Assembly: GCA_028283605.1 (NCBI GenBank)
Contig: JAPWKH010000033.1
Location: forward strand, 124,001 to 188,000
Reading direction: 5' to 3'
DNA from: Arachidicoccus sp.
GTDB taxonomy: Bacteria; Bacteroidota; Bacteroidia; Chitinophagales; Chitinophagaceae
DNA: 64,000 nt
The notes beneath the pieces were generated by a model. It had not been told where the DNA came from, did no database searches, and worked only from the letters and a program-made list of their open reading frames with translations. This document shows, piece by piece, positions 53,117-61,192 of this stretch. Position 1 is the stretch's first letter. Each line of letters begins with the position of its first letter. A program made the translations under genes and the position numbers.

Positions 53117-54823
53117 ATGTTGACGAAATCGAAAGAACAATTATTACAATCACTGATTCAGGATGCATCAAGACAAGAATTGATCTGGATGAGCGGCTAT
53201 CTCTCCGGCTTATTGGCATCTTCGGCAGAGAGTAAATCGCTTCCGCAAACAAGTTCCAATGTTGCCAATGTAAAACTGACTATCATTTACGGAACAGAAA
53301 CCGGTAATGCAAAAAGCCTTTCCGTAAAATTAGCGGCAATTGCAAAAAAGCAGGGCATCAAAGTAAAATTAGAATCTGCTGAGCAATACAAAACAAATAC
53401 ACTTTCAAAAGAAGAAAATCTTTTAATTGTTATCAGCACGCAAGGCGATGGCGAGCCGCCAATTGCTGCAAAAAAGTTTTATGATTTTTTGCATCATGAA
53501 TCATCTTCGTTAAATAATCTCAAATATGCGGTAATTGCTTTAGGAGACAGTTCATATCCTTTATTCTGTAAAGCCGGCGAGGACGTAGATATACAGTTAG
53601 AAAAATTAGGAGCGAGGCGTTTCGCGCAAGTAATAAAATGCGATACGGATTTCGAGCAGCCGGCTGCGCAATGGTTCGAAAATGCGATACAAAATATTGG
53701 GCAAAGCAGCGCAGCAAGCGCCATTCAGCCGAAAGCAACGGCTCCGGCCCAAAAGCATACGAAGAAAATATATCAGGGCATTGTTTCTTCCATCATCAAT
53801 TTAAATGATACGGGTTCTTCTAAAGAAACCTATCATATCGAAATAGATGCGGATGAAGAAATTCATTATTTACCCGGCGATTCTATCGGTATCATTCCGC
53901 GAAATCCTGCACATGCGGTCGAAGAAATTATTCAATTAATGAATGCTAAAGCCGATGATATCATTGAGTACAAAGGAAATGAAATCACGCTCTCAGACTT
54001 ACTTTCTTCCAAATTAAATATTGCATATTTACCCGAGCGTATTGTGAAAAAATACGCGGAACTAACGGATCAGCAAATTCCCGATACTAAAATAAGCCTG
54101 AATGATTTATTGAAGATTTATCCGATTCCGGAAAATTTCAGCATCGAAGATCTTATCAAGATATTAGAACCGATAACGCCGAGACTGTATTCTGTTTCAT
54201 CGTCGCCTTCAGGGCATGGAAATACTTCAGTGCATATTACGGTAAGTAAAAATAAATTCAAGGTAAACGATAGTTTTAAGTATGGATTATGCTCTAAATA
54301 CTTATCCGATTTCTCAATAAATCAGGAACTCGAGTTTTACGTTCATCCGAACAATGCTTTTCGCCTGCCGGATGAAAATAAAGATGTAATAATGATTGGT
54401 CCCGGCACCGGGATAGCGCCATTTCGTTCATTCTTATTTGAACGCGACAGCAACGGGGCTGCGGGAAGAAATTGGTTGTTTTTCGGCGAGCAGCATTTAT
54501 CTACCGATTTCCTTTATCAAACAGAAATACAGGCATTGCTGGAAACCGGCGTACTTACCAAATTCAACGGAGCATTCTCGCGCGATACGGAAGAAAAAAT
54601 ATATGTTCAGCACAGAATGGAGCAAAATGCAAAAGAACTGATTAGCTGGATAGACAACGGTGCGCACATTTATATCTGCGGTGCTAAAGAACCCATGAGC
54701 GTGGATGTTGAAAATACGCTGAAAAAAATTATAGCTACTGAAAAGAATTTCGATGACTTACAGGCTAGTAATTATATAGATGAATTAAAAGAAAAAGGAC
54801 GTTTGATAAAAGATGTTTATTAA
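53117..54823 (+). CDS. cysJ: Sulfite reductase flavoprotein alpha component
   Basis: The 568-residue diflavin reductase passes electrons from NADPH through FAD and FMN to the sulfite reductase haemoprotein. An N-terminal flavodoxin domain (IIYGTETGNAKSLSVKLA, STQGDGEPP, ALGDSSYPLFC) is followed by the FAD/NADPH ferredoxin-reductase domain (RLYSVSSSPSGHGN, GPGTGIAPFRSFL, YICGAKEPMSVDVE). Flanked by cobA and the haemoprotein gene, 37 bp from the latter. Confidence 0.94.
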   Translation: MLTKSKEQLLQSLIQDASRQELIWMSGYLSGLLASSAESKSLPQTSSNVANVKLTIIYGTETGNAKSLSVKLAAIAKKQGIKVKLESAEQYKTNTLSKEENLLIVISTQGDGEPPIAAKKFYDFLHHESSSLNNLKYAVIALGDSSYPLFCKAGEDVDIQLEKLGARRFAQVIKCDTDFEQPAAQWFENAIQNIGQSSAASAIQPKATAPAQKHTKKIYQGIVSSIINLNDTGSSKETYHIEIDADEEIHYLPGDSIGIIPRNPAHAVEEIIQLMNAKADDIIEYKGNEITLSDLLSSKLNIAYLPERIVKKYAELTDQQIPDTKISLNDLLKIYPIPENFSIEDLIKILEPITPRLYSVSSSPSGHGNTSVHITVSKNKFKVNDSFKYGLCSKYLSDFSINQELEFYVHPNNAFRLPDENKDVIMIGPGTGIAPFRSFLFERDSNGAAGRNWLFFGEQHLSTDFLYQTEIQALLETGVLTKFNGAFSRDTEEKIYVQHRMEQNAKELISWIDNGAHIYICGAKEPMSVDVENTLKKIIATEKNFDDLQASNYIDELKEKGRLIKDVY

Positions 54824-54859
54824 TCACAAATCGTCTAAATAAAAATAATTAAAACTATT

Positions 54860-56518
54860 ATGAGCAATAAGGAAAGCGCAACAGAAAAAATAAAAAAGAA
54901 TAGTAAGGGTTTGCGCGGAACCATGCTGGAAAGTTTGGCCGATGAGCATACAGGCGCTATTCGCGAAGATGATCAGGCTTTGGTAAAATTTCATGGCATG
55001 TATTTGCAGGATGATCGTGATAAGCGTACAGAAAGAGCCGAAAAGAAATTGGACAGGTTATGGAGCTTCATGGTTCGCTTACGATTGCCCGGTGGTTTTG
55101 TTACCGGCGAGCAATGGGAAGCCTTGCACCACATTGCAGGCAAATATACGACCGGCGTTATAAAAATTACCACGCGGCAAACAATACAACTACATGGCAT
55201 TTTAAAACATAATGCAAGGCCCACACATCGCGAATTTAATCTGGCGTCGTTAGATTCCATAGCAGCTTGCGGCGATGTAAACAGGAATGTTTCGGCATCG
55301 GCGCATCCTGATGTATCTCCTTTGCACAGCGAAGTATTTGATCTTGCAAATTCCTTAAGCGATTTATTAAGGCCAAAGACACGCGCGTATTATGAGATAT
55401 TTATTGGAGAGGAAAAACTGACAGAGAAAACAGAAGATGATCCGCTTTATCAGGATAGATATTTACCGAGAAAGTTTAAAATCGGGATTGCTATTCCGCC
55501 GGATAATGATGTAGATGTTTTTACCAATGATTGCGCTTTGGTGGCTATTATAGAAAATAACCAAATCATCGGTTACAATGTAGCAGCAGGTGGCGGCATG
55601 GGTGCTACGCATGGCAACAGTGCAACTTATCCAAGATTAGCCTCCATGTTTGGGTTTGTCAAAAAAGAAGATGTAGAGAAAGTTGTCTATGAAATCGTAA
55701 CGGTTCAAAGAGATTTCGGTAATCGTGAGGACAGGAAGTTTTCCCGCTTAAAATATACGCTCGACAGGTTGGGAGTAGAAACTTATAAGCAAGAAGTTGA
55801 AAAAAGAAGCAATGTAAAATTTGAAGAAGCTAAGCCATATTATTTTTCTTCACGTACCGATAGATACGGATGGGCACAAAACCATGAAGGCAAATGGTTC
55901 TATACGGTTTTTGTAGAAGCCGGCCGATTAACTGACACAGATACTGTTTTGTTTAAAACTGCTTTCTTGGAAATTGCGCAGGCACGTAAGGCTGATTTCA
56001 GATTTACTTCCAACCAAAATATAATTGTAAGTAATGTATTGAAGAAAGACAAAAAAATCGTAGAAGATATTTTACGGAAATACGGCGTAATTCAATATAC
56101 CGAGAACGCCTCCGTAATCCGAAAAAGTTCCATCGCATGTGTGGCTTTGAATACTTGTTCCTTGGCGTTGGCAGAAGCGCAGCGTTATCTTCCATCTTTG
56201 ATGGATAAGATTGAAACTATTGTAAAAAACCATCATGTAGAAGAAGAAGATATTTCGATACGGATGACAGGTTGCCCCAATGGTTGTGCAAGGCCTTATG
56301 CAGCAGAAATAGGATTTGTAGGCACGGCATTAGGTCATTACAATATGCATCTTGGCGCCGATGCTGTTGGTACAAGGTTGAATAAACTGTATAAAGAAAA
56401 TCTTAATGAAGAAGAAATACTGAATGAATTGGATAATTTAATCGGCATATATGCTAAAGAAAAAAAATCCGGTGAAAGTTTTGGAGATTTTTCATTAAGA
56501 AAATTTCTTATAACATAA
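54860..56518 (+). CDS. cysI: Sulfite reductase haemoprotein beta component
   Basis: The siroheme and 4Fe-4S enzyme reduces sulfite to sulfide by six electrons. The 552-residue protein holds the cluster ligands Cys427, Cys433, Cys472 and Cys476 in CVALNTC and GCPNGC, and the sirohaem-binding TTRQTIQLHGI and SASAHPDVSPLHSEV blocks. The frame is intact, unlike cysD and cysN. It could also use ferredoxin, but the adjacent cysJ favours NADPH. Confidence 0.94.
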   Translation: MSNKESATEKIKKNSKGLRGTMLESLADEHTGAIREDDQALVKFHGMYLQDDRDKRTERAEKKLDRLWSFMVRLRLPGGFVTGEQWEALHHIAGKYTTGVIKITTRQTIQLHGILKHNARPTHREFNLASLDSIAACGDVNRNVSASAHPDVSPLHSEVFDLANSLSDLLRPKTRAYYEIFIGEEKLTEKTEDDPLYQDRYLPRKFKIGIAIPPDNDVDVFTNDCALVAIIENNQIIGYNVAAGGGMGATHGNSATYPRLASMFGFVKKEDVEKVVYEIVTVQRDFGNREDRKFSRLKYTLDRLGVETYKQEVEKRSNVKFEEAKPYYFSSRTDRYGWAQNHEGKWFYTVFVEAGRLTDTDTVLFKTAFLEIAQARKADFRFTSNQNIIVSNVLKKDKKIVEDILRKYGVIQYTENASVIRKSSIACVALNTCSLALAEAQRYLPSLMDKIETIVKNHHVEEEDISIRMTGCPNGCARPYAAEIGFVGTALGHYNMHLGADAVGTRLNKLYKENLNEEEILNELDNLIGIYAKEKKSGESFGDFSLRKFLIT

Positions 56519-56625
56519 TTGATAATTTTACACGTAAAATATTTTCTTTTATTCATTCCGAGAAAACGAATATAACTACTAACAATTTATTTCCTGTTTT
56601 TATAAAGCCGGAAAACTTCAGGTTA

Positions 56626-58092
56626 TTGATAGTAGGTGGCGGCAAGGTTGCGCTGGAAAAATTATCTGTTCTCATGAGCCATGCACCGGCTGTAAAAGTT
56701 ACGGTCGTGGCAAGAGAGGCACTTGGAGAAATAAAACAATTAGCAGATAGTTCCGAAAATATTTCTTTAATACAAAAGGAATATGAGGTTTCGGATCTGG
56801 AGAATGCGGATTTGGTAATTGTGGCGGTAAATGATATTGCCTGTGCGGGAAAGATTTGTAAAGAGGCGCATTGCAAAAAGTTATTGGTCAATGTTGCAGA
56901 CACACCGGATCTTTGCGATTTTTATCTCAGCAGTATTGTAAAAAAAGGGAATTTAAAAATTGCAATATCAACCAACGGAAAATCTCCTACACTTGGAAAA
57001 AGGCTGAAAGAGATATTGAACAATGCGATTCCCGAAGAGATTGATACTTCTTTAGAACAATTAAATCTTATACGCAATCAATTGGCAGGAGATTTTGATA
57101 GGAAAGTGAGGAAGTTGAACGAATTAACTAAAATAATGACCGAGGACATGAAAGAAAAGAAAACAATTATTAAGCCTGCTGCGCTTGATCGCACATCATT
57201 CTGGAAAAAGGTTGCGTTATTGGCAGTAATTATATTGGCATCTATGTTTGTCGGTTATTTTTTATTGAGCGCCGTACTTCCTGCTAACTGGGTTAAGGCC
57301 GGTGGAAATGCATTAGCGAATACTTTTAATGAACAATTTATTTGGATGTTCATCGCGGGTTTCGCGGCACAGTTGGTAGATGGAGCAATGGGCATGGGAT
57401 ACGGAGTGCTGGCCACTACTTTTCTTTTGTCTTCCAATTTGCCTATACCTATTGCCGGCATCAGCAGTAGCGTGCACATGGCCGAAATGTTTTCTGTAGG
57501 CACAGCAGGTATCAGCCACTATAAATATAAACATGTCAATAAAAAATTATGGGTTGCTTTGGTAATTCCCGGTATAATCGGCGCAGTTGCAGGCGCTGTT
57601 TTTATCGGTACGATGGGCAAAAGCTTGGGAAATTATTTGCGTCCTGTCGTATCGATATATACTTTTTATTTAGGATTTAAAATATTTCAAAAAGCATTTA
57701 AAAATTATAAAGAAAAGAACAAGACCAAACTTTTAAATGTACGCCCTGTCGCATTGATTGGTGGTTTTCTCGATGCATTTGGCGGCGGTTGGGGGCCATT
57801 AGTTACCAGTACACTTATTTCCGGTGGAAGAGACCCTTTATACACAATCGGTTCATCAACCTTTACAAAGTTTTTTACTTCCATCGCCAGCACTGCTACA
57901 TTTGTAATTGTATTTCATCAAATGCATTTTCAGTTGATTGCCGGTTTGATCATAGGAGGTGTGTTGGCAGCGCCGCTTGCCGCTAAACTATCCGGAAAAA
58001 TTCCCTTAAAAACGATGTTTATCGCAGTAGGTATTTTAGTAATTCTTTGCAGCCTGAAAGTACTTTACAATTTTTTTGACTTAATGTTTTGA
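56626..58092 (+). CDS. Siroheme synthase N-domain fused to TauE/SafE sulfite transporter
   Basis: The N-terminal 170 residues are the Met8p/CysG-type precorrin-2 dehydrogenase and ferrochelatase (IVGGGKVALEKLSVL, LVNVADTPDLCDFY, AISTNGKSPTLGKRL). After a linker, about eight membrane helices follow with TauE/SafE features (FIAGFAAQLVDGAMGMGYG, GGFLDAFGGGWGPLVTSTLI). One chain thus joins siroheme synthesis and sulfite or sulfonate transport. The first standard start is the TTG at 56626, but family homology begins further upstream (NNLFPVFIKPENFRLL) in the same open frame with no ATG; an ATA at 56572 sits where the ATG should be. Confidence 0.85.
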   Translation: MIVGGGKVALEKLSVLMSHAPAVKVTVVAREALGEIKQLADSSENISLIQKEYEVSDLENADLVIVAVNDIACAGKICKEAHCKKLLVNVADTPDLCDFYLSSIVKKGNLKIAISTNGKSPTLGKRLKEILNNAIPEEIDTSLEQLNLIRNQLAGDFDRKVRKLNELTKIMTEDMKEKKTIIKPAALDRTSFWKKVALLAVIILASMFVGYFLLSAVLPANWVKAGGNALANTFNEQFIWMFIAGFAAQLVDGAMGMGYGVLATTFLLSSNLPIPIAGISSSVHMAEMFSVGTAGISHYKYKHVNKKLWVALVIPGIIGAVAGAVFIGTMGKSLGNYLRPVVSIYTFYLGFKIFQKAFKNYKEKNKTKLLNVRPVALIGGFLDAFGGGWGPLVTSTLISGGRDPLYTIGSSTFTKFFTSIASTATFVIVFHQMHFQLIAGLIIGGVLAAPLAAKLSGKIPLKTMFIAVGILVILCSLKVLYNFFDLMF

Positions 58093-58120
58093 TTGTTTAA
58101 GAATAGAGATTCAAAGACTC

Positions 58121-59635
58121 TTACACATCGTCGTCGTCTGAGCCGAAATTCATCATGCTGCCAATAAGATCATTGAATTGTATTTTTCCTTCTATTGTTT
58201 TTTTACTGATTAATGAATAAGATGCCAAACCGTGTAAGATAAATTCCATCAGCAAGGCATTTTCCTGTTCATTGGCCTGAGGATAATATTTCTTTGCCAC
58301 GCCATATAAGCCATCTACTGCGTACAATGTTTCTACGCGCTCACTGTCTTTCATATCTGCGTATATATCAACATTATTACCTGCATCAAACCACTGAATA
58401 ATTTTCCTGTATGGATTTTCTTTTTGTTGCGCCGCTTGCGAGGCTTTCCCAGTCGGTGTTCTTTGCTTTTCAGGTGCAGGAAAACATTGTATAAATTGAC
58501 TGCGGATAGCTTTCTCCAATAAATTCAGCGCAACCTGATAAGGGCCTTCCTGCTCTCCTTCGTACACTAGTTCTATTTTCCCTGTAATGGCTGGAATAAT
58601 GCCATTCAAATCGCTAATCCATACTTGTGACTCTTTTTCTTTATTAATAATCACGCGCCTTTCTGCAAAGCTTACAAGATTTTCCAAAGCTGCAATCGGA
58701 AGGCGTGCGCTTACGCCACTTTTCTTATCTACATATTCGCTATTACGGGCTTCAAAAGCTATTTGCTCCACAATTCTTTTTAATACATCTGCAACTTTTA
58801 AATGCTTCGTTTGCTCGGACAAGATATTAGCTTCCTGTTCTGTTATTTGCAATGCCGTTTCAAGATCTTTGGGATAATGTGTCAGAATCTGGCTTTCAAT
58901 ACGGTCTTTCAGTGGTGTTACAATACTTCCGCGATTGGTATAATCTTCCGGATTGGCGGTAAAAACAAATAATATATCGAGCGGCATCCTTAGCTTAAAG
59001 CCTCGTATCTGAATATCGCCTTCCTGCAAAATATTAAATAGAGATACCTGAATACGCGCCTGCAAATCGGGCAATTCGTTAATAACAAAAACACTCCGGT
59101 TGCTTCGCGGAATGATGCCGTAATGAATCACTTCCTCGTCCGAAAAATTCAGTTTTAAATTAGCCGCTTTTATGGGATCAATATCACCGATAAGGTCGGC
59201 AACGCTTACATCCGGCGTAGCTAATTTTTCTCCATATCTTTCAGAACGGTGCAGCCATTCGATAGGAGTGCTGTCGCCTTCTTTTTGTATTAATTGTACG
59301 GCATATTTGCTTATCGGATGGAAAGGATCATCGTTAATTTCGCTTCCTTTAATTACAGGCATATATTCATCTAAAAGTTCGGTCATTTGGCGCGCAATTT
59401 TTGTTTTTGCCTGGCCGCGCAATCCTAAATAAAGAATATTGTGCCTGCTCAACAGCGCCGTTTCCGTATCACGTAAAACGGTATTTTCATATCCGAGAAT
59501 GCCGCTGAAACGCGGTTGGTTTTCTTTTATTTTTTGAATAAGATTTTTACGTATTTCTTCCTTTATCGATAAAGATTTATAACCGCTTTTTTTCAGCCCG
59601 CCCAGTGTCGTAATTTTTGTAACATCCATAATCAT
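58121..59635 (-). CDS. AAA+ ATPase of the MoxR / magnesium-chelatase-like kind
   Basis: The 504-residue protein has a Walker A (LYLGLRGQAKTKIAR), a Walker B (SVFVINELPDLQARI), and the ILFVFTANPEDYTNRGSIVTPLKDRIES sensor region of the magnesium-chelatase subunit I/MoxR group, then a helical lid and a C-terminal part with a low-complexity linker (residues about 395-415). Such ATPases usually pair with a VWA-domain partner. None is encoded on either side here. Its tail ends in five acidic residues (DDDDV). Confidence 0.85.
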   Translation of the reverse strand: MIMDVTKITTLGGLKKSGYKSLSIKEEIRKNLIQKIKENQPRFSGILGYENTVLRDTETALLSRHNILYLGLRGQAKTKIARQMTELLDEYMPVIKGSEINDDPFHPISKYAVQLIQKEGDSTPIEWLHRSERYGEKLATPDVSVADLIGDIDPIKAANLKLNFSDEEVIHYGIIPRSNRSVFVINELPDLQARIQVSLFNILQEGDIQIRGFKLRMPLDILFVFTANPEDYTNRGSIVTPLKDRIESQILTHYPKDLETALQITEQEANILSEQTKHLKVADVLKRIVEQIAFEARNSEYVDKKSGVSARLPIAALENLVSFAERRVIINKEKESQVWISDLNGIIPAITGKIELVYEGEQEGPYQVALNLLEKAIRSQFIQCFPAPEKQRTPTGKASQAAQQKENPYRKIIQWFDAGNNVDIYADMKDSERVETLYAVDGLYGVAKKYYPQANEQENALLMEFILHGLASYSLISKKTIEGKIQFNDLIGSMMNFGSDDDDV

Positions 59636-59709
59636 TTGTGTTTTATCATCCTAAATTAATTTTTTTATAGCGTTTCGGGTTATAATTAGCGTAAACTTAT
59701 TCTTTTAGG

Positions 59710-60153
59710 TTAGAAATTTAATTTTTGTTTAGAGTTTACGTCAAAAGGTACATTTACGAAAAAACCACTTCTTCCGACTTTCGATTTGCCGACAATTCGT
59801 ATGGTTGCTTCTTTGCTGAAAAAAGATGATAACACATTTTTTAAAATTTTTGCTGTGGCAAAATTTACGCTTGCGTTAAAATCAAACAAAGAATTTCCCG
59901 GTACTTTAATCAATGTATCCAAATCGTAATGGGTTATAAAATCGTTGTTGATATAAACATCTGACGAGATGTTTTTAATCTGCACAACATAATTGTTCGG
60001 ATTAAAAAATGTGAGTGTAGCCGATAGGGCAGAATTATCTAAAGCTGATTGTTGTAGCTGAACATTTTTTATTCCGCGAAATTCAAAAGCCATCGGTTTT
60101 TTACAGCCGCATGCCAAAACCAAAAGGGCTAATGCCAATAAGTATTTCTTCAT
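59710..60153 (-). CDS. LEA type 2 (LEA14-like) family lipoprotein
   Basis: A lipobox (LVLAC, Cys15) marks a lipoprotein of 147 residues. The mature part is a water-stress/hypersensitive (WHy) beta-sandwich with the LEA14 pattern (SATLTFFNPNNYVVQIKNISSDVYINN). The family is widespread in Bacteroidota and its role is unknown. It lies 74 bp upstream of the AAA+ gene on the same strand. Confidence 0.8.
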   Translation of the reverse strand: MKKYLLALALLVLACGCKKPMAFEFRGIKNVQLQQSALDNSALSATLTFFNPNNYVVQIKNISSDVYINNDFITHYDLDTLIKVPGNSLFDFNASVNFATAKILKNVLSSFFSKEATIRIVGKSKVGRSGFFVNVPFDVNSKQKLNF

Positions 60154-60458
60154 TTTATCAATTAAAAGTTACTTGATTTTTTTTGATCACATTTTGTTTC
60201 TGTTGCAAAGTAAAGCAAACTTTTCCCTGTTCAAACATATATTAATTTTTTTATTGTAATTTTGATACTATAAATTTTAGTATTTATAAATGTAAATTAA
60301 ATTCGATAATAATCTATAAATTTTAGCAATTTAATTTTAATATAAATAATTTATTACCAATTAAATATAAAATTTAATTTATTTTTTATTATAAATATTT
60401 AATTCCTTTTTTAAGTTAAATTACAATGTTCTAAAATCGATATAAATAATATCTATAA
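60154..60458. other. Very AT-rich gap upstream of the wbqC gene
   Basis: These 305 bp are strongly AT-rich, with long runs of A and T and repeated AATTTAAT and TATAAAT words. The promoters of the divergent LEA lipoprotein and WbqC genes must lie here. I see no tRNA, hairpin terminator or gene. Confidence 0.5.
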
Positions 60459-61064
60459 ATGAGTATAAATAATATTCAACAAATTGAAAATCATTATTTT
60501 CCATGTATTAATTGGTTTAAAACATCAAATGAAATATCATATATAAGTTTATTATCAAATGAAGCATGGCGAAAGATGAGTTTTCGGAATCGTTGTGTGA
60601 TTGCAGGAAGTAATGGATTAATACAATTGTCCGCTCCTATTCTGAAAGGAAGGAATCAACATGCGATTTATAAAGATATAAGACTTGATTATTCTACATC
60701 ATGGCAAGCAATACATTGGAAATCAATTATTTCGTGTTATAAAAAATCTCCTTTTTTTGAATATTATGCTGATCAATTGAATATTTTCTTTAATAAAAAA
60801 TATTCTTTTTTGTTTGATTTGAATGAAGAAATAATTATTAGTTTAAATAAATATCTTAATGATTTACAAACAGTTGATAATATTGAATTAAATATTGTTA
60901 AGATAAAATTAGAATTTTGCGAACCTAAAAATTATTATCAAATTTCACAACCAATTGTATATCAGCAATTATTTGAAAATAAAATAGGATTTAAACCAAA
61001 TCTCAGCATTTTGGATTTGTTGTTTATGGAAGGGCCAAATGCTAAGAGAATGCTTTCCTCTTAA
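60459..61064 (+). CDS. WbqC family protein
   Basis: The 201-residue protein matches WbqC by the N-terminal HYFPCINWFK, the FRNRCVIAGSNGLIQLSAPI motif, the DIRLDYSTSWQAIHWKSI block and the final LSILDLLFMEGPNA. Members lie in polysaccharide gene clusters and are proposed to act in glycan biosynthesis; in Bacteroidota they are usually beside lepB. Here it stands alone in an AT-rich stretch, and its codons are much richer in A/T than those of the flanking genes. Confidence 0.85.
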   Translation: MSINNIQQIENHYFPCINWFKTSNEISYISLLSNEAWRKMSFRNRCVIAGSNGLIQLSAPILKGRNQHAIYKDIRLDYSTSWQAIHWKSIISCYKKSPFFEYYADQLNIFFNKKYSFLFDLNEEIIISLNKYLNDLQTVDNIELNIVKIKLEFCEPKNYYQISQPIVYQQLFENKIGFKPNLSILDLLFMEGPNAKRMLSS

Positions 61065-61192
61065 AATTAATAATTATTAATTAATTGATAATTATATTAT
61101 TATGTTTTTTATTTATTAAAAATAAATTTTAGTAAATTAATTCATTAACATTTAGAAACTATTCTTCTTCTTTTTGCGTTATATAATTTTTA

